The position numbers and the translations under genes were made by a program. Below, piece after piece: positions 52,796-61,216 of a stretch of 64,000 nt of DNA. This DNA is from Dethiothermospora halolimnae (GTDB lineage Bacteria > Bacillota > Clostridia > Tissierellales > VENL01): contig NZ_JBAKFX010000011.1 of assembly GCF_037577855.1 (NCBI RefSeq), positions 1 to 64,000 on the forward strand, given 5' to 3'. The notes under the pieces are model-generated. The model ran no database searches. It saw nothing but the letters and a program-made list of their open reading frames with translations, and had not been told where the DNA came from. Each line of letters opens with the position of its first letter. Positions within the stretch are counted from its first letter, which is position 1.

Positions 52796-54088
52796 CTAAG
52801 CTTTACTAATTAATTCTTTTGCTTTTTTTTCTGTATTATACATAACCTTTTCTTCATCTATAGTTTTTAATTCTCTATTTTCCATAACCACTTCTCCATT
52901 TACTATAACAGTATCCACATCTGATCCTTGGGCTGAGTATGCCATAGATGAAATCAGATTGTAATGGGGATATAAATGAGGTTTATCGATATCAATTAAA
53001 ATCATATCTGCCTTCTTACCTATCTCTATAGTTCCAGTTTCCTTTTCTATTCCTAAAGCTAATGCTCCATTTTCTGTGGCCATTTTTATGGCAGTTATTG
53101 CGGGTACAGAAGTACTATTTTGATTTAATCCTTTATTTATAAGGGCAGCTAAATTCATTTCTTCAAACATGTTTAAATTATTATTACTAGAAGATCCATC
53201 AGTTCCAAGGGCAATATTAATGCCTTTCTTTAGCATCTCATCAATCCTAGCAAATCCATTTCCCAACTTTAAATTACTTCCTGGATTGTTGACAACATTA
53301 ACATTCTTTTCTGCCAATATATCAATATCATTATCGGATAAATGAACACAATGGGCGGCTAAAGTATGAAGATCCAATAAACCTATATCCTTTACATGTT
53401 CTATAGGTGACTTCCCATAGGCTTTATAACTATCTTCAACTTCCTTTTTGCTTTCTGAAAGATGTATATGTATCTTCATTTCTGTCCCTTTAACCATCTT
53501 AATTATTTCTTTAAGATAATCTGGACTACATGTATATGGTGCATGGGGTCCTGCCATTACTGTTATTCTTCCATCACATTCTCCATGCCATTTATTATAA
53601 AATTCCTTCATCTCTTCTAATTTAAAAAAGTCATCCTTACCTTCCCCAGCAACTCCCCTAGAAAGGGATGCCCTTATACCTGATTCTTTTACGGCCTTTG
53701 CAGTTTCATCCATAAAAAAGTACATATCTGCAAAACTTGTAATCCCAGACCTTATCATTTCAGCAATGCTTAGCATAGAACCCCAGTATACATCTTCTGA
53801 TGTAAGTTTATCCTCAAGAGGCCATATCTTTTCCGTTAGCCAAGGCCAAAATGGTAAATCATCTGCATAGTTTCTAAATAGTGACATGGCAATATGGGTA
53901 TGGGAATTAATAAGGCCAGGCATAACCATTCTATTATTGCCATCTATAACCTTATCTGCCTTAAAGTCTTTTGGTATATCTCCTATGTACTTTATTATAT
54001 CTCCTTCTATTCCAATACTGATGTTTTCTAGTATCTTTTTTTCTTTTCCCATGGGCAAAACCATGGCATTTTTAATTAGAATATTCAT
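52796..54088 (-). CDS. mtaD: 5-methylthioadenosine/S-adenosylhomocysteine deaminase
   Basis: This amidohydrolase deaminates MTA to methylthioinosine, or SAH to S-inosylhomocysteine. The 430-residue protein shows MPGLINSHTHIAMSLFRNYA with the HxH metal site, PFWPWLTEKIWPLE (typical of MtaD), MAGPHAPYTCSPD, IHIHLSESKKEVEDS, LAAHCVHLSD and LGTDGSSSNNNLNM. The start at 54088 follows AGGAGG; a TTG two codons upstream is less well spaced. It leads the group mtaD-mtnA-phosphorylase-aldolase-lyase. Together they convert MTA through MTI to methylthioribulose-1-phosphate. Confidence 0.92.
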   Translation of the reverse strand: MNILIKNAMVLPMGKEKKILENISIGIEGDIIKYIGDIPKDFKADKVIDGNNRMVMPGLINSHTHIAMSLFRNYADDLPFWPWLTEKIWPLEDKLTSEDVYWGSMLSIAEMIRSGITSFADMYFFMDETAKAVKESGIRASLSRGVAGEGKDDFFKLEEMKEFYNKWHGECDGRITVMAGPHAPYTCSPDYLKEIIKMVKGTEMKIHIHLSESKKEVEDSYKAYGKSPIEHVKDIGLLDLHTLAAHCVHLSDNDIDILAEKNVNVVNNPGSNLKLGNGFARIDEMLKKGINIALGTDGSSSNNNLNMFEEMNLAALINKGLNQNSTSVPAITAIKMATENGALALGIEKETGTIEIGKKADMILIDIDKPHLYPHYNLISSMAYSAQGSDVDTVIVNGEVVMENRELKTIDEEKVMYNTEKKAKELISKA

Positions 54089-54274
54089 TAACAAACCTCC
54101 TAATAATATAAATAACTACTCTTAATACTTAATATTATATCATTACATTGTATATATTCTACATATTTATTATTTATAAAAAATTATACAATTACTTGTG
54201 AAAACGTTTTATACTTGTTAAAAAATAAACTATTATCTATTTTTTACGATTTGTTAATTTATCTAAGTTTTTGT

Positions 54275-54302
54275 TTGCAAAATTGTATATAAGTTGTATA
54301 AT
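54275..54302 (+). promoter_or_regulatory. Promoter of the glutamate dehydrogenase gene
   Basis: TTGCAA (54275-54280), a 16-bp spacer and TATAAT (54297-54302) give a plausible sigma-A promoter. The leader is about 75 nt. The region 54089-54274 toward mtaD holds no gene. Confidence 0.65.
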
Positions 54303-54382
54303 TTAAACTGATGGAATTAAATCCTGGCTTAGTTGCTTTTTTAGCTTAGCCTTATAAAAACATATATTAAGGAGTTGATCTA

Positions 54383-55720
54383 ATGTCAGTTGTTCAAAAC
54401 ATAATGGAAGAAGTAAAGAAAAGAAATCCTGGTGAAGCTGAATTTCACCAAGCTGTTGAAGAAGTATTAATATCATTAGAGCCTGTTATAGAAAAACATC
54501 CAGAGTATGTTGAATCAGGTATACTTGATAGACTTGTTGAACCTGAAAGACAAATCATGTTCAGAGTGCCTTGGGTAGATGATAAAGGTAACGTACAGGT
54601 TAATAGAGGTTTCAGAGTTCAATTTAATAGTGCTATAGGACCTTACAAAGGTGGTTTAAGATTCCACCCTTCAGTTTACTTAGGAATCATTAAGTTCTTA
54701 GGATTTGAACAAATATTTAAAAATTCATTAACTGGTCTTCCTATAGGTGGAGGTAAAGGTGGTTCTGACTTCGATCCTAAAGGTAAATCAGACAATGAAA
54801 TAATGAGATTCTGCCAAAGCTTTATGACAGAATTATATAGACATATTGGTCAAGATATTGATGTTCCAGCTGGAGATATTGGAGTTGGAGCTAGGGAAAT
54901 AGGATACCTATTTGGTCAATACAAAAAAATAAGAAATGGATACGAAGGTGGAGTATTAACTGGTAAAGGACTTACTTATGGTGGTTCTTTAGCTAGAAAA
55001 CAAGCTACTGGATTTGGTTTAATCTACTTCGTAAGAGAAATGCTTGCTGCTAATAACGACTCTTTCAAAGACAAAACTGTTGTTATATCAGGTGCTGGTA
55101 ATGTTGCAATATATGCTTGTGAAAAGGCTAAAGAATACGGTGCTAATGTTGTTGCTATGTGTGACTCTAAAGGATATATCTATGATAAAAATGGTGTAAA
55201 CTTAGACACTGTTAAACAAATAAAAGAAGTTGAAAGAAAAAGAATCAGCGAATATGTTAAGCATCATCCAGAAGCTGAGTATCATGAAGGACAAAAAGGC
55301 ATTTGGTCAATTAAATGTGATATAGCTCTTCCATGTGCTACTCAAAATGATATTCATGTTGAGCATGCAAAACAATTAATTGCAAATGGTACTAAGATTG
55401 TTGGTGAAGGTGCTAACATGCCATGTACAAACGATGCATTAAACTTATTCCTTGAAAATGATATATTAGTTGCTCCAGCTAAAGCTGCTAATGCTGGCGG
55501 AGTTGCTACTTCAGCCCTTGAAATGTCTCAAAATAGTATGAGATTATCTTGGACATTTGAAGAAGTTAATAGTAAATTAGATGCAATCATGGTTAATATA
55601 TTTAAAGCTGCTGATGAAGCTGCTAAAGAATTTGGCATGGAAGGAAACTATGTTGCAGGAGCTAACATAGCTGGATTCAAAAAAGTAGCAGATGCTATGA
55701 TGGCACAAGGTATAGTTTAA
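54383..55720 (+). CDS. gdhA: Glutamate dehydrogenase
   Basis: This hexameric-type GDH has 445 residues. Motifs are GPYKGGLRFHPSV, LPIGGGKGGSDFDPKGKSD with the catalytic lysine region, DVPAGDIGVGAREIGY, the nucleotide-binding VISGAGNVAIYACEKA, and NAGGVATSALEMSQNS. The AMCDSKG segment after the dinucleotide fold resembles NADP-type enzymes, but cofactor use cannot be settled by eye. Codon use appears more biased (many GCT, GGT, GTT) than in neighbouring genes, suggesting high expression. It fits an amino-acid-fermenting life. AAGGAG precedes the ATG. Confidence 0.96.
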   Translation: MSVVQNIMEEVKKRNPGEAEFHQAVEEVLISLEPVIEKHPEYVESGILDRLVEPERQIMFRVPWVDDKGNVQVNRGFRVQFNSAIGPYKGGLRFHPSVYLGIIKFLGFEQIFKNSLTGLPIGGGKGGSDFDPKGKSDNEIMRFCQSFMTELYRHIGQDIDVPAGDIGVGAREIGYLFGQYKKIRNGYEGGVLTGKGLTYGGSLARKQATGFGLIYFVREMLAANNDSFKDKTVVISGAGNVAIYACEKAKEYGANVVAMCDSKGYIYDKNGVNLDTVKQIKEVERKRISEYVKHHPEAEYHEGQKGIWSIKCDIALPCATQNDIHVEHAKQLIANGTKIVGEGANMPCTNDALNLFLENDILVAPAKAANAGGVATSALEMSQNSMRLSWTFEEVNSKLDAIMVNIFKAADEAAKEFGMEGNYVAGANIAGFKKVADAMMAQGIV

Positions 55721-55724
55721 CTTT

Positions 55725-55913
55725 AAAGAATAAATAATAGAGAATAAAGAATAAATAATGTGCAAAGTGGCCTTAAGGCCACTTTGTTCTATTTTTTAAA
55801 AAGTTGTTGGGGGATTCGTAATCCCCCAACTTGCTCTATCCAATGAAATTTTACGATCGTAGAGAGTAAAATCGCCACATCTATTCTCTATTCTTTATTC
55901 TCTATTCTCTAAA
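55725..55913. repeat. Family 1 element between gdhA and queG, with inner ATTACG hairpin
   Basis: The left arm AAAGAATAAATAATAGAG and the right arm TATTCTCTATTCTTTATTC are inverted repeats. Inside lie CAAAGTGGCC-TTAA-GGCCACTTTG (55763-55786), an inverted ATTACG hairpin (55805-55830) and TTTTACGATC...GTAAAAT (55848-55871). The right arm encodes the last codons of the queG-like gene. Confidence 0.75.
55764..55797 (+). terminator. Probable terminator of gdhA formed by the repeat hairpin
   Basis: The CAAAGTGGCC/GGCCACTTTG stem of the repeat is followed by TTCTATTTTTT on the plus strand, 43 bp after the gdhA stop. Confidence 0.65.
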
Positions 55914-56791
55914 TATAGAAGGTTTCTCAAAATAGGCTTCTTCCCCCTCCAGCTAAAAGCTCTATTACCGTATTCCCTTTTAAATCCCCTATTTGACATT
56001 TTAGAAATCTCTTCATAATCTAAATTAAATATAAGATCTTTCTTAAAATCTCCTATTATGGTTTTTTCTACATTTTTATTGTGGGGACATACGTCTTGAC
56101 ATACATCACATCCAAAAACTAAATCTGTCTTTTTAATAATTTGTTCCTCATCATTAGGTAACTCTCCCTTTTTCTGGGTTAAATATGACTTACACTTTTT
56201 AGGATCAATATTAAAATCCCCAAGTATGATTTGTCCAGGACAAGCTTTTACACATCTATAACATTGAACACAGGTTTTATCTAAGGGTTTATCATATTCA
56301 AAGGGATAGTTATTTAATATGTAGCCTATGAAAACATAGGAGCCATATTTTTCAGTAATAATATGACTATTTATACCAAAAAAACCTAATCCAGCTTGAT
56401 AGGCTAGGTATCTGTCAACCAAAGGTCCAGTATCTACAAAGGACATATATTCAAATCCATCTATTTCTTTTTCAAGTTCTTCCCCTATTTTATTAAGTTT
56501 ATTTTTTACTATTATATGATAATCAATAGAATGGGTATATTTTGATAAATTTGATTTTTCCATGTTATCTGTTAAATATGGAAATAAACAAACTATAATG
56601 GATTTTACATTTTCCATAGTTAATTTTGGGTCTACTTTTTTATCCATATCACTTCCATCAAAGGGTGTATAATATCCCTCTTTATTTCTCATTTCTAATA
56701 TTTCTTTTAATTCCAAATATGGACCTATATTAGATATTCCCATATATTCTATATTTAAATTTTTGCATATATCATTTAATTTTGATTTCAT
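55895..56791 (-). CDS. Epoxyqueuosine reductase-like iron-sulfur protein (QueG family)
   Basis: QueG reduces epoxyqueuosine to queuosine in tRNA using cobalamin and two [4Fe-4S] clusters. The 298-residue protein has the QueG signature FVDTGPLVDRYLAYQAGLGF with the catalytic Asp, then FGINSHIITEKYGSYVFIG. Two clusters follow: CVQCYRCVKACPGQI and CDVCQDVCPHNK. It lacks the long C-terminal HEAT-like extension of Bacillus and E. coli QueG, so it may be a shorter relative with another substrate. The last codons (ENRE-stop) come from the family 1 repeat. Monocistronic and convergent with gdhA. Confidence 0.82.
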   Translation of the reverse strand: MKSKLNDICKNLNIEYMGISNIGPYLELKEILEMRNKEGYYTPFDGSDMDKKVDPKLTMENVKSIIVCLFPYLTDNMEKSNLSKYTHSIDYHIIVKNKLNKIGEELEKEIDGFEYMSFVDTGPLVDRYLAYQAGLGFFGINSHIITEKYGSYVFIGYILNNYPFEYDKPLDKTCVQCYRCVKACPGQIILGDFNIDPKKCKSYLTQKKGELPNDEEQIIKKTDLVFGCDVCQDVCPHNKNVEKTIIGDFKKDLIFNLDYEEISKMSNRGFKREYGNRAFSWRGKKPILRNLLYLENRE

Positions 56792-56943
56792 AAATCTACT
56801 CCAATCTAAGTGATATTTTAAAATCTATTATTATTTTTACCTACTGTATCTATATCTATTTACTATTTTACCTCTCTTTCCATAAATAAGAACAAGGACT
56901 TCATGTATTACTATGATAAAATGTATTTAATAGGAGGTGTATT

Positions 56944-57546
56944 ATGAATATTTTCACTATATCTATTATAACCTTAGTAACAATAATATCAATATCTATT
57001 ATCTACTACAAGTTAACATGGAAGGTAAGAGCATTTGATAGGAATTTCCATATAGATTATCAACAAATCTATAGTGTGGGGTATATATATCAAATTAAAC
57101 TTTTAGGCAATATTACCCCAATAAGTGATAATGGTAGAAAAATTTTTGATACATATAGTAGTAATTTCAATATATCATTTTCCAATACTACCATTTCCGG
57201 AAATGTTTATGGGGATAGAGTTAATATAAATATGATTAGAAAAAAGGATAAAAAAACAGCATTAAGACTTTTGAAAAAGACCTTTATTAAGGAATTAAGA
57301 TTAACTATTAGGGAAATCGAAACTGAATATAAAACTGAAAATAAACTAAAAGAAATGGCTAGCAAAGAAAAAAATAAACTCACTAAAATGGCTTGTCAAG
57401 AATGTAGATATAAATACCAGTGTGGTATAGCATTTACTGAATGTAAATATGAGAAGGAAAAAATCAACTTCAAAATTGCTTTATTAGATGATAAAGACAA
57501 AAATAATGAGGAGCTAAAAATGAATAAAAGGGTTTTTAAGAAATAA
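56944..57546 (+). CDS. Membrane-anchored protein with C-terminal cysteine cluster, function unknown
   Basis: A 200-residue protein with one N-terminal helix (IFTISIITLVTIISISIIYY). A beta-rich segment (about 35-95: FNISFSNTTISGNVYGDRVN), a basic coiled-coil-like stretch (95-145) and a cysteine cluster CQECRYKYQCGIAFTEC at about 150-166 follow. The four cysteines could hold zinc or an iron-sulfur cluster. TAGGAGG precedes the ATG, so the gene is credible. I do not recognise a family. Confidence 0.72.
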   Translation: MNIFTISIITLVTIISISIIYYKLTWKVRAFDRNFHIDYQQIYSVGYIYQIKLLGNITPISDNGRKIFDTYSSNFNISFSNTTISGNVYGDRVNINMIRKKDKKTALRLLKKTFIKELRLTIREIETEYKTENKLKEMASKEKNKLTKMACQECRYKYQCGIAFTECKYEKEKINFKIALLDDKDKNNEELKMNKRVFKK

Positions 57547-57569
57547 TTTCTTTATTTTAATAACAGAGT

Positions 57570-57745
57570 AATAACAAAGGCACCGTTGGTGCTTCTTTGT
57601 TTCTACAGAGTGCAAAGTCCAGAGAGCAGAGATTTTGGGGTTCTATAGTATATGTAAAGATATCCTTCAAATGGATTAGATGCTATTTATATCCAGTTGT
57701 ATATAACAAACATTGATATGTAGAGGGGAATTCATTCCCCGGTAT
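57570..57745. repeat. Family 3 remnant and GAATTC hairpin
   Basis: ACAAAGGCACCGTTGGTGC and GAGTGCAAAGTCCAGAG at 57578-57626 are family 3 pieces. GGGGAATTCATTCCCC at 57725-57740 is an inverted GAATTC hairpin. It lies directly upstream of the regulated promoter of the siroheme protein. Confidence 0.6.
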
Positions 57746-57764
57746 AGTAATTATTTCTTTATTT

Positions 57765-57807
57765 TGTGACCTATATCATAGTCTCCTTTAATCTTATACT
57801 TTATAAT
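57765..57807 (+). promoter_or_regulatory. CRP/FNR-type site and -10 box of the siroheme protein gene
   Basis: TGTGA-CCTATA-TCATA at 57765-57780 is a CRP/FNR/HcpR-like palindrome centred at 57772.5. TATAAT lies at 57802-57807 and there is no good -35 box. The centre-to-hexamer distance is 29.5 bp, so the site is centred at about -41.5, the class II activator position. The asrA and ric promoters have exactly the same spacing. Confidence 0.75.
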
Positions 57808-57832
57808 ATAGACAAATATAAGATTAAAGGAG
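57783..57832. repeat. Perfect 16-bp inverted repeat around the siroheme gene promoter
   Basis: CTCCTTTAATCTTATA (57783-57798) is mirrored by TATAAGATTAAAGGAG (57817-57832). The -10 box is in the 18-nt loop, and the right arm contains part of the Shine-Dalgarno AAAGGAGG. With initiation near 57814 only the right arm would be transcribed, so the repeat may be a DNA operator. Read-through transcripts from upstream would instead hide the ribosome-binding site. Confidence 0.85.
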
Positions 57833-57840
57833 GGTTTTTT

Positions 57841-58512
57841 ATGCACCCTAAATATTCTGTATTACAAAAGGTTCGAAATGGAAAGAAAACATACGGTGTA
57901 ACTCCCCATATTCCCGGAGGATTTATTAAAGCCGATGATATGATAAAGATTGGAGAAATAGCTAAAAAATATAACGGTTCATTAAAAATAACTTCAGGTC
58001 AGAGAATTGCAATACTGGGCCTTGAAGCTGACGATGTTCCAAAAGTCTGGGAAGAACTTGGTATGGAACCGGGGGTTAAATCCCACCTATCAGTTAAAAA
58101 CGTAGAGATGTGTCCTGCCTCTTTCTGTAAAAGGGCAAAACAAAACTCTTTAAAACTAGGTATGAAAATAAATGAAATATATCATGGTATGGAAATGCCA
58201 AATAGAACTAAAATAGCTGTGGCTGGTTGTAGAAATGCTTGTACAAGTGTTTATTCAAAGGACTTTGGAGTAATAGGTGATCACGATGGATACATGATTA
58301 CCGCTGGAGGTAGTGGAGGCTTTCATCCTAGGGTAGCCGATGTGGTGGCTAAAGATTTATCAGAAGAAAATGCCCTTACTATGCTAGATACAGTCATTAA
58401 CTATTACAAAAATGAAGCTCAAGAAGGAGAAAAAATGAGTTTCTTTATCGATAGAATTGGTGTAGAGAAGTTAAGGAAAGATATTATGGAACTTTTTAAA
58501 AATATAATGTAA
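57841..58512 (+). CDS. Small siroheme/[4Fe-4S] reductase-like protein
   Basis: The 223-residue protein carries one ferredoxin-like half domain (YGVTPHIPGGFIKADDMIKI, KITSGQRIAILGLE). A siroheme/[4Fe-4S] region follows, with MCPASFCKRAKQNSLKLG and GCRNACTSVYSKDFGVIG (C-x5-C and C-x3-C). It is about half the length of normal sulfite or nitrite reductases and has no flavin or ferredoxin module, so it needs an electron donor. It may reduce nitrite or sulfite, or be a specialised relative of dissimilatory reductases. The start at 57841 follows AAAGGAGG; the frame from 57766 would cross the promoter. Confidence 0.82.
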   Translation: MHPKYSVLQKVRNGKKTYGVTPHIPGGFIKADDMIKIGEIAKKYNGSLKITSGQRIAILGLEADDVPKVWEELGMEPGVKSHLSVKNVEMCPASFCKRAKQNSLKLGMKINEIYHGMEMPNRTKIAVAGCRNACTSVYSKDFGVIGDHDGYMITAGGSGGFHPRVADVVAKDLSEENALTMLDTVINYYKNEAQEGEKMSFFIDRIGVEKLRKDIMELFKNIM

Positions 58513-58517
58513 TATAT

Positions 58518-58560
58518 AAAAAGCATCATTGAAGCAAACTTGCTTTTACGATGCTTTTTA
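58518..58560 (+). terminator. Intrinsic terminator of the siroheme protein gene
   Basis: AAAAAGCATC...GATGCTTTTTA encloses an inner AAGCAAACTTGCTT hairpin and begins 5 bp after the stop. The following 240 bp up to 58803 are AT-rich, with no other feature. Confidence 0.8.
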
Positions 58561-58803
58561 TACTTTTTCAATTTAATTCATTATATTACCTTTTAAATTT
58601 TTCAGTAAATACAATTCCAACTGAATTTTTAATTATAAGAAAATTATTGAAAACTGACCAATAAAATGATATTATTTCTGTATTAATCTTGTACTTATAT
58701 TATATTGCTAAAGATAAATAGGTCATTAAATTTAATTAGACTGATCAATAAAAACATAATTGTTATATATAGATATATCATGTATTAAAGGGGATAATCC
58801 AAT

Positions 58804-59214
58804 GTGAAAAAATTTACTATAAAATTACTACTAAGCTTCATTATACTATTCTTATTATTTTATATTTATAAAACAATTATATTTCATACTAATGCCATTG
58901 ATAATATAGATATATCTACTAAAATTATACTTAGAGATATTAATAATACTCTACAGCAGTATAGTGACATCAAATCTAGTGAGGAAATAAATATAATAAA
59001 GGATTTAGATGAAGACATGTTAGATATTGGCTACCTAGTTAAATCTATAGAAATTTTAAATAGAACTGCGGAATTTGATAAAGATAATGAATATATAAAT
59101 AAAATGAATTCCCTTGTTTCTTCTATATATAAGGCAAACAGTTTAGAGAAAAAAATAAAATTAATTGAAAATCTAAAAAATATTATTAGTAAATTAGAAT
59201 CTAAACTCTTATGA
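58804..59214 (+). CDS. Small single-pass membrane protein, function unknown
   Basis: 136 residues with an N-terminal helix (LLLSFIILFLLFYIYKTIIF). An external or cytoplasmic helical part follows, with acidic and basic heptads (DINNTLQQYSDIKSSEEINI, KKIKLIENLKNIISKLESKL). Starts at GTG with AAAGGGGAT upstream at about nine bases. Base composition is that of its surroundings. No family recognised; the probability that it is real is moderate to good. Confidence 0.6.
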   Translation: MKKFTIKLLLSFIILFLLFYIYKTIIFHTNAIDNIDISTKIILRDINNTLQQYSDIKSSEEINIIKDLDEDMLDIGYLVKSIEILNRTAEFDKDNEYINKMNSLVSSIYKANSLEKKIKLIENLKNIISKLESKLL

Positions 59215-59218
59215 CTAA

Positions 59219-59450
59219 CCAACCGGGCAGGGCATGCCCTGCCCCTACATAATTGTAGCTTGGAATTCATTCCAGGGTTTTCTTTTATTTAGAGAATAAA
59301 TATGGTTATTTTACTCCCTACGGTCGTAAAATTTTATTATATAAGCTGGGGGATTACGAATCCCCCAGCAACAACACACATAGACCAAAGTGACCTCTGG
59401 CCACTTTACACCTTATCTATTCTTTATTATCTATTCTTTATTCTTTGCAT
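59219..59450. repeat. Composite repeat, left copy flanking the asr-ric module
   Basis: The order is CATG hairpin (GGGCAGGGCATGCCCTGCCC, 59224-59243), GAATTC hairpin half (TTGGAATTCATTCCA), and family 1 left arm. The ATTTTACTCCC...GTAAAAT hairpin (59306-59330), ATTACG hairpin (59344-59369), AAAGTGACCTCTGGCCACTTT and family 1 right arm (TATTCTTTATTATC) complete it. It is nearly identical in order and sequence to 63308-63553, in the same orientation. Confidence 0.8.
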
Positions 59451-60410
59451 TTAAAAATGTATATATTCAGAAACTACTGCCTTTTCATTAAGCTCTACAT
59501 CTTTAAGTGCATACTCCTTAAAAACCTGATACCCAGTTCTATCCACTATATATCCCACATGTTCCTTCGGTAATGACCTATCTATAAACTCATCTATATA
59601 ATCATAGGTATTGGTAATAACTTTTATTATAGTTTCCTCTGTTACCCACTGTAAAAATGGTTTTGCAATCCTTGGATCTCTTTTTCCTGTACGTCCCATT
59701 ATAACTACTTTATAATACTTTTTAGGATTTCTAGTAAATGCTGCCATGGGACATTTTAATATACATTCCCCACATCCAATACATCTCTTTTCATCCCTTA
59801 TAACTTTACCATTTTTCATTGATAATGCTTCAGTAACTCTTCTCTTACAGTTTTTAACACAGGCTTCACATCCTATGCATCTATCCATGTGATATTCTGG
59901 CTCCACCATTCCTATAATACCGAAATCTTGCATATGGGCCTTTATACAATCATTGGGACATCCCGTTAATGCTATTTTCACATGATAGTCATTGGGAAAT
60001 ATAGCTTTTTCAATTTTTCTAGCAAATTCCGTTGTATTATAATTTGCAAATTTACATACCTTATTCCCTATACAGGCAGAAACATTTCTGGTTCCCGCAG
60101 CTGGATACCCCTCTTCGGGTTTTTCTATCCTTACTCCGTAGTCTAATTCTAAACCTTCTATTATAGTTTTCACTTCTTTATTAACTTCATCTATTTTATC
60201 AAAGGGTATTCCTGTAACTTCAAAGCCTTGTCTAGTGGTAATATGAACATTACCGTCTCCATATTTTTCTGCAATATTTTGTACAACTCCTAGATATTTT
60301 GCATTTATCTCTCCACCAGGAACTCTAATACGTAAAGCTGTTTTATTTCTATGTTTAGTTATTCTATATGCATTTTTTTTAATAGATTTTACATTTAAAT
60401 CCATAGACAT
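59451..60410 (-). CDS. asrC: Anaerobic sulfite reductase subunit C
   Basis: AsrC is the catalytic siroheme subunit that reduces sulfite to sulfide. The 319-residue protein has a ferredoxin-like half domain (TALRIRVPGGEINAKYLGV, VHITTRQGFEVTGIP). Siroheme/[4Fe-4S] cysteines follow in ACIGNKVCKFANYNT and LTGCPNDCIKAHMQDFGIIG. A two-cluster ferredoxin domain comes next (CIGCEACVKNCKRRV, CIGCGECILKCPMAAF), and then the C-terminal tail. The start at 60410 follows GGGAGG; an in-frame start at 60425 would lie on the asrB stop. It is last in asrABC. Confidence 0.95.
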   Translation of the reverse strand: MSMDLNVKSIKKNAYRITKHRNKTALRIRVPGGEINAKYLGVVQNIAEKYGDGNVHITTRQGFEVTGIPFDKIDEVNKEVKTIIEGLELDYGVRIEKPEEGYPAAGTRNVSACIGNKVCKFANYNTTEFARKIEKAIFPNDYHVKIALTGCPNDCIKAHMQDFGIIGMVEPEYHMDRCIGCEACVKNCKRRVTEALSMKNGKVIRDEKRCIGCGECILKCPMAAFTRNPKKYYKVVIMGRTGKRDPRIAKPFLQWVTEETIIKVITNTYDYIDEFIDRSLPKEHVGYIVDRTGYQVFKEYALKDVELNEKAVVSEYIHF

Positions 60411-60424
60411 AATTTTACCTCCCA

Positions 60425-61216
60425 TTAATCAATTAATGTTTCTGCTTTAACATAGTTAAATACCGGTCCCTCTAAACAGACATAGGTTTCATCTATTTTA
60501 CAATGACCACATTTTCCAATTGCACAGGACATCTTTCTTTCAAAGGAAACCCATATCTTATCCTTGGGAACTCCCCTCTTTAAAAACTCAAGGACAGTAA
60601 ACTTCATCATAATAGGAGGTCCCACTACTACTACCTCAACATCGGCCATATTTCCTATATTTATATTATCTACATACTTAGTTATAAGTCCTGTATTTCC
60701 ATTCCATGTTTCATTACCATTATCAACGGTTAAAATGGTATTAAACTTTTTATCCCATAAATTTATTTCATCACCAAATAGGATATCTTTTGGGGATTTA
60801 AATCCCATTAGTATGTCAAATCTATTTATATCCTTTTCATTGTTATAAAAATGGTTTATTATACTTTTTACTGGAGCAAGCCCCGTTCCCCCTGCAGCTA
60901 TTATCAGATGTTTCCCTTTATATTTTTCTAAAGGAAATCCTTTTCCATAGGGACCTCTTAAGAATAAATGGTCTCCAGGTTTTAATTCATATATTTTATT
61001 TGTAACCTTACCTACCTTCCTTATGGTCATTTCTATATATCCATCTCCAAAGTCACTTATGGATATGGGAACTTCGCCAACTCTGGGAATAGATACTTGA
61101 ACAAACTGTCCATTTTCCGGCTTTATATCCCATTCTACCTTATATGTTATATCTATATCAGTTTGGGCATTAACATCAATAATTTTCTTTTTTTGAGGAA
61201 TATATGGATTATTCAT
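60425..61216 (-). CDS. asrB: Anaerobic sulfite reductase subunit B
   Basis: AsrB is a flavin/NADH-binding electron-transfer subunit of the ferredoxin-NADP reductase/PyrK type. The 263-residue protein shows DHLFLRGPYGKGFPL (flavin), IIAAGGTGLAPVKSII (NAD-binding), EVVVVGPPIMM and WVSFERKMSCAIGKCGHCKI...CLEGPVF, the C-terminal [2Fe-2S] cysteines. It overlaps asrA by 8 bp and ends 15 bp before the asrC start, so the three subunits are made together. Confidence 0.95.
   Translation of the reverse strand: MNNPYIPQKKKIIDVNAQTDIDITYKVEWDIKPENGQFVQVSIPRVGEVPISISDFGDGYIEMTIRKVGKVTNKIYELKPGDHLFLRGPYGKGFPLEKYKGKHLIIAAGGTGLAPVKSIINHFYNNEKDINRFDILMGFKSPKDILFGDEINLWDKKFNTILTVDNGNETWNGNTGLITKYVDNINIGNMADVEVVVVGPPIMMKFTVLEFLKRGVPKDKIWVSFERKMSCAIGKCGHCKIDETYVCLEGPVFNYVKAETLID

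Noticed and set aside
57766..57840. Extended N-terminus of the siroheme protein (25 extra codons)
   Set aside because: The extension runs through the CRP/FNR site, the -10 box and the Shine-Dalgarno sequence; the ATG at 57841 has ideal spacing.
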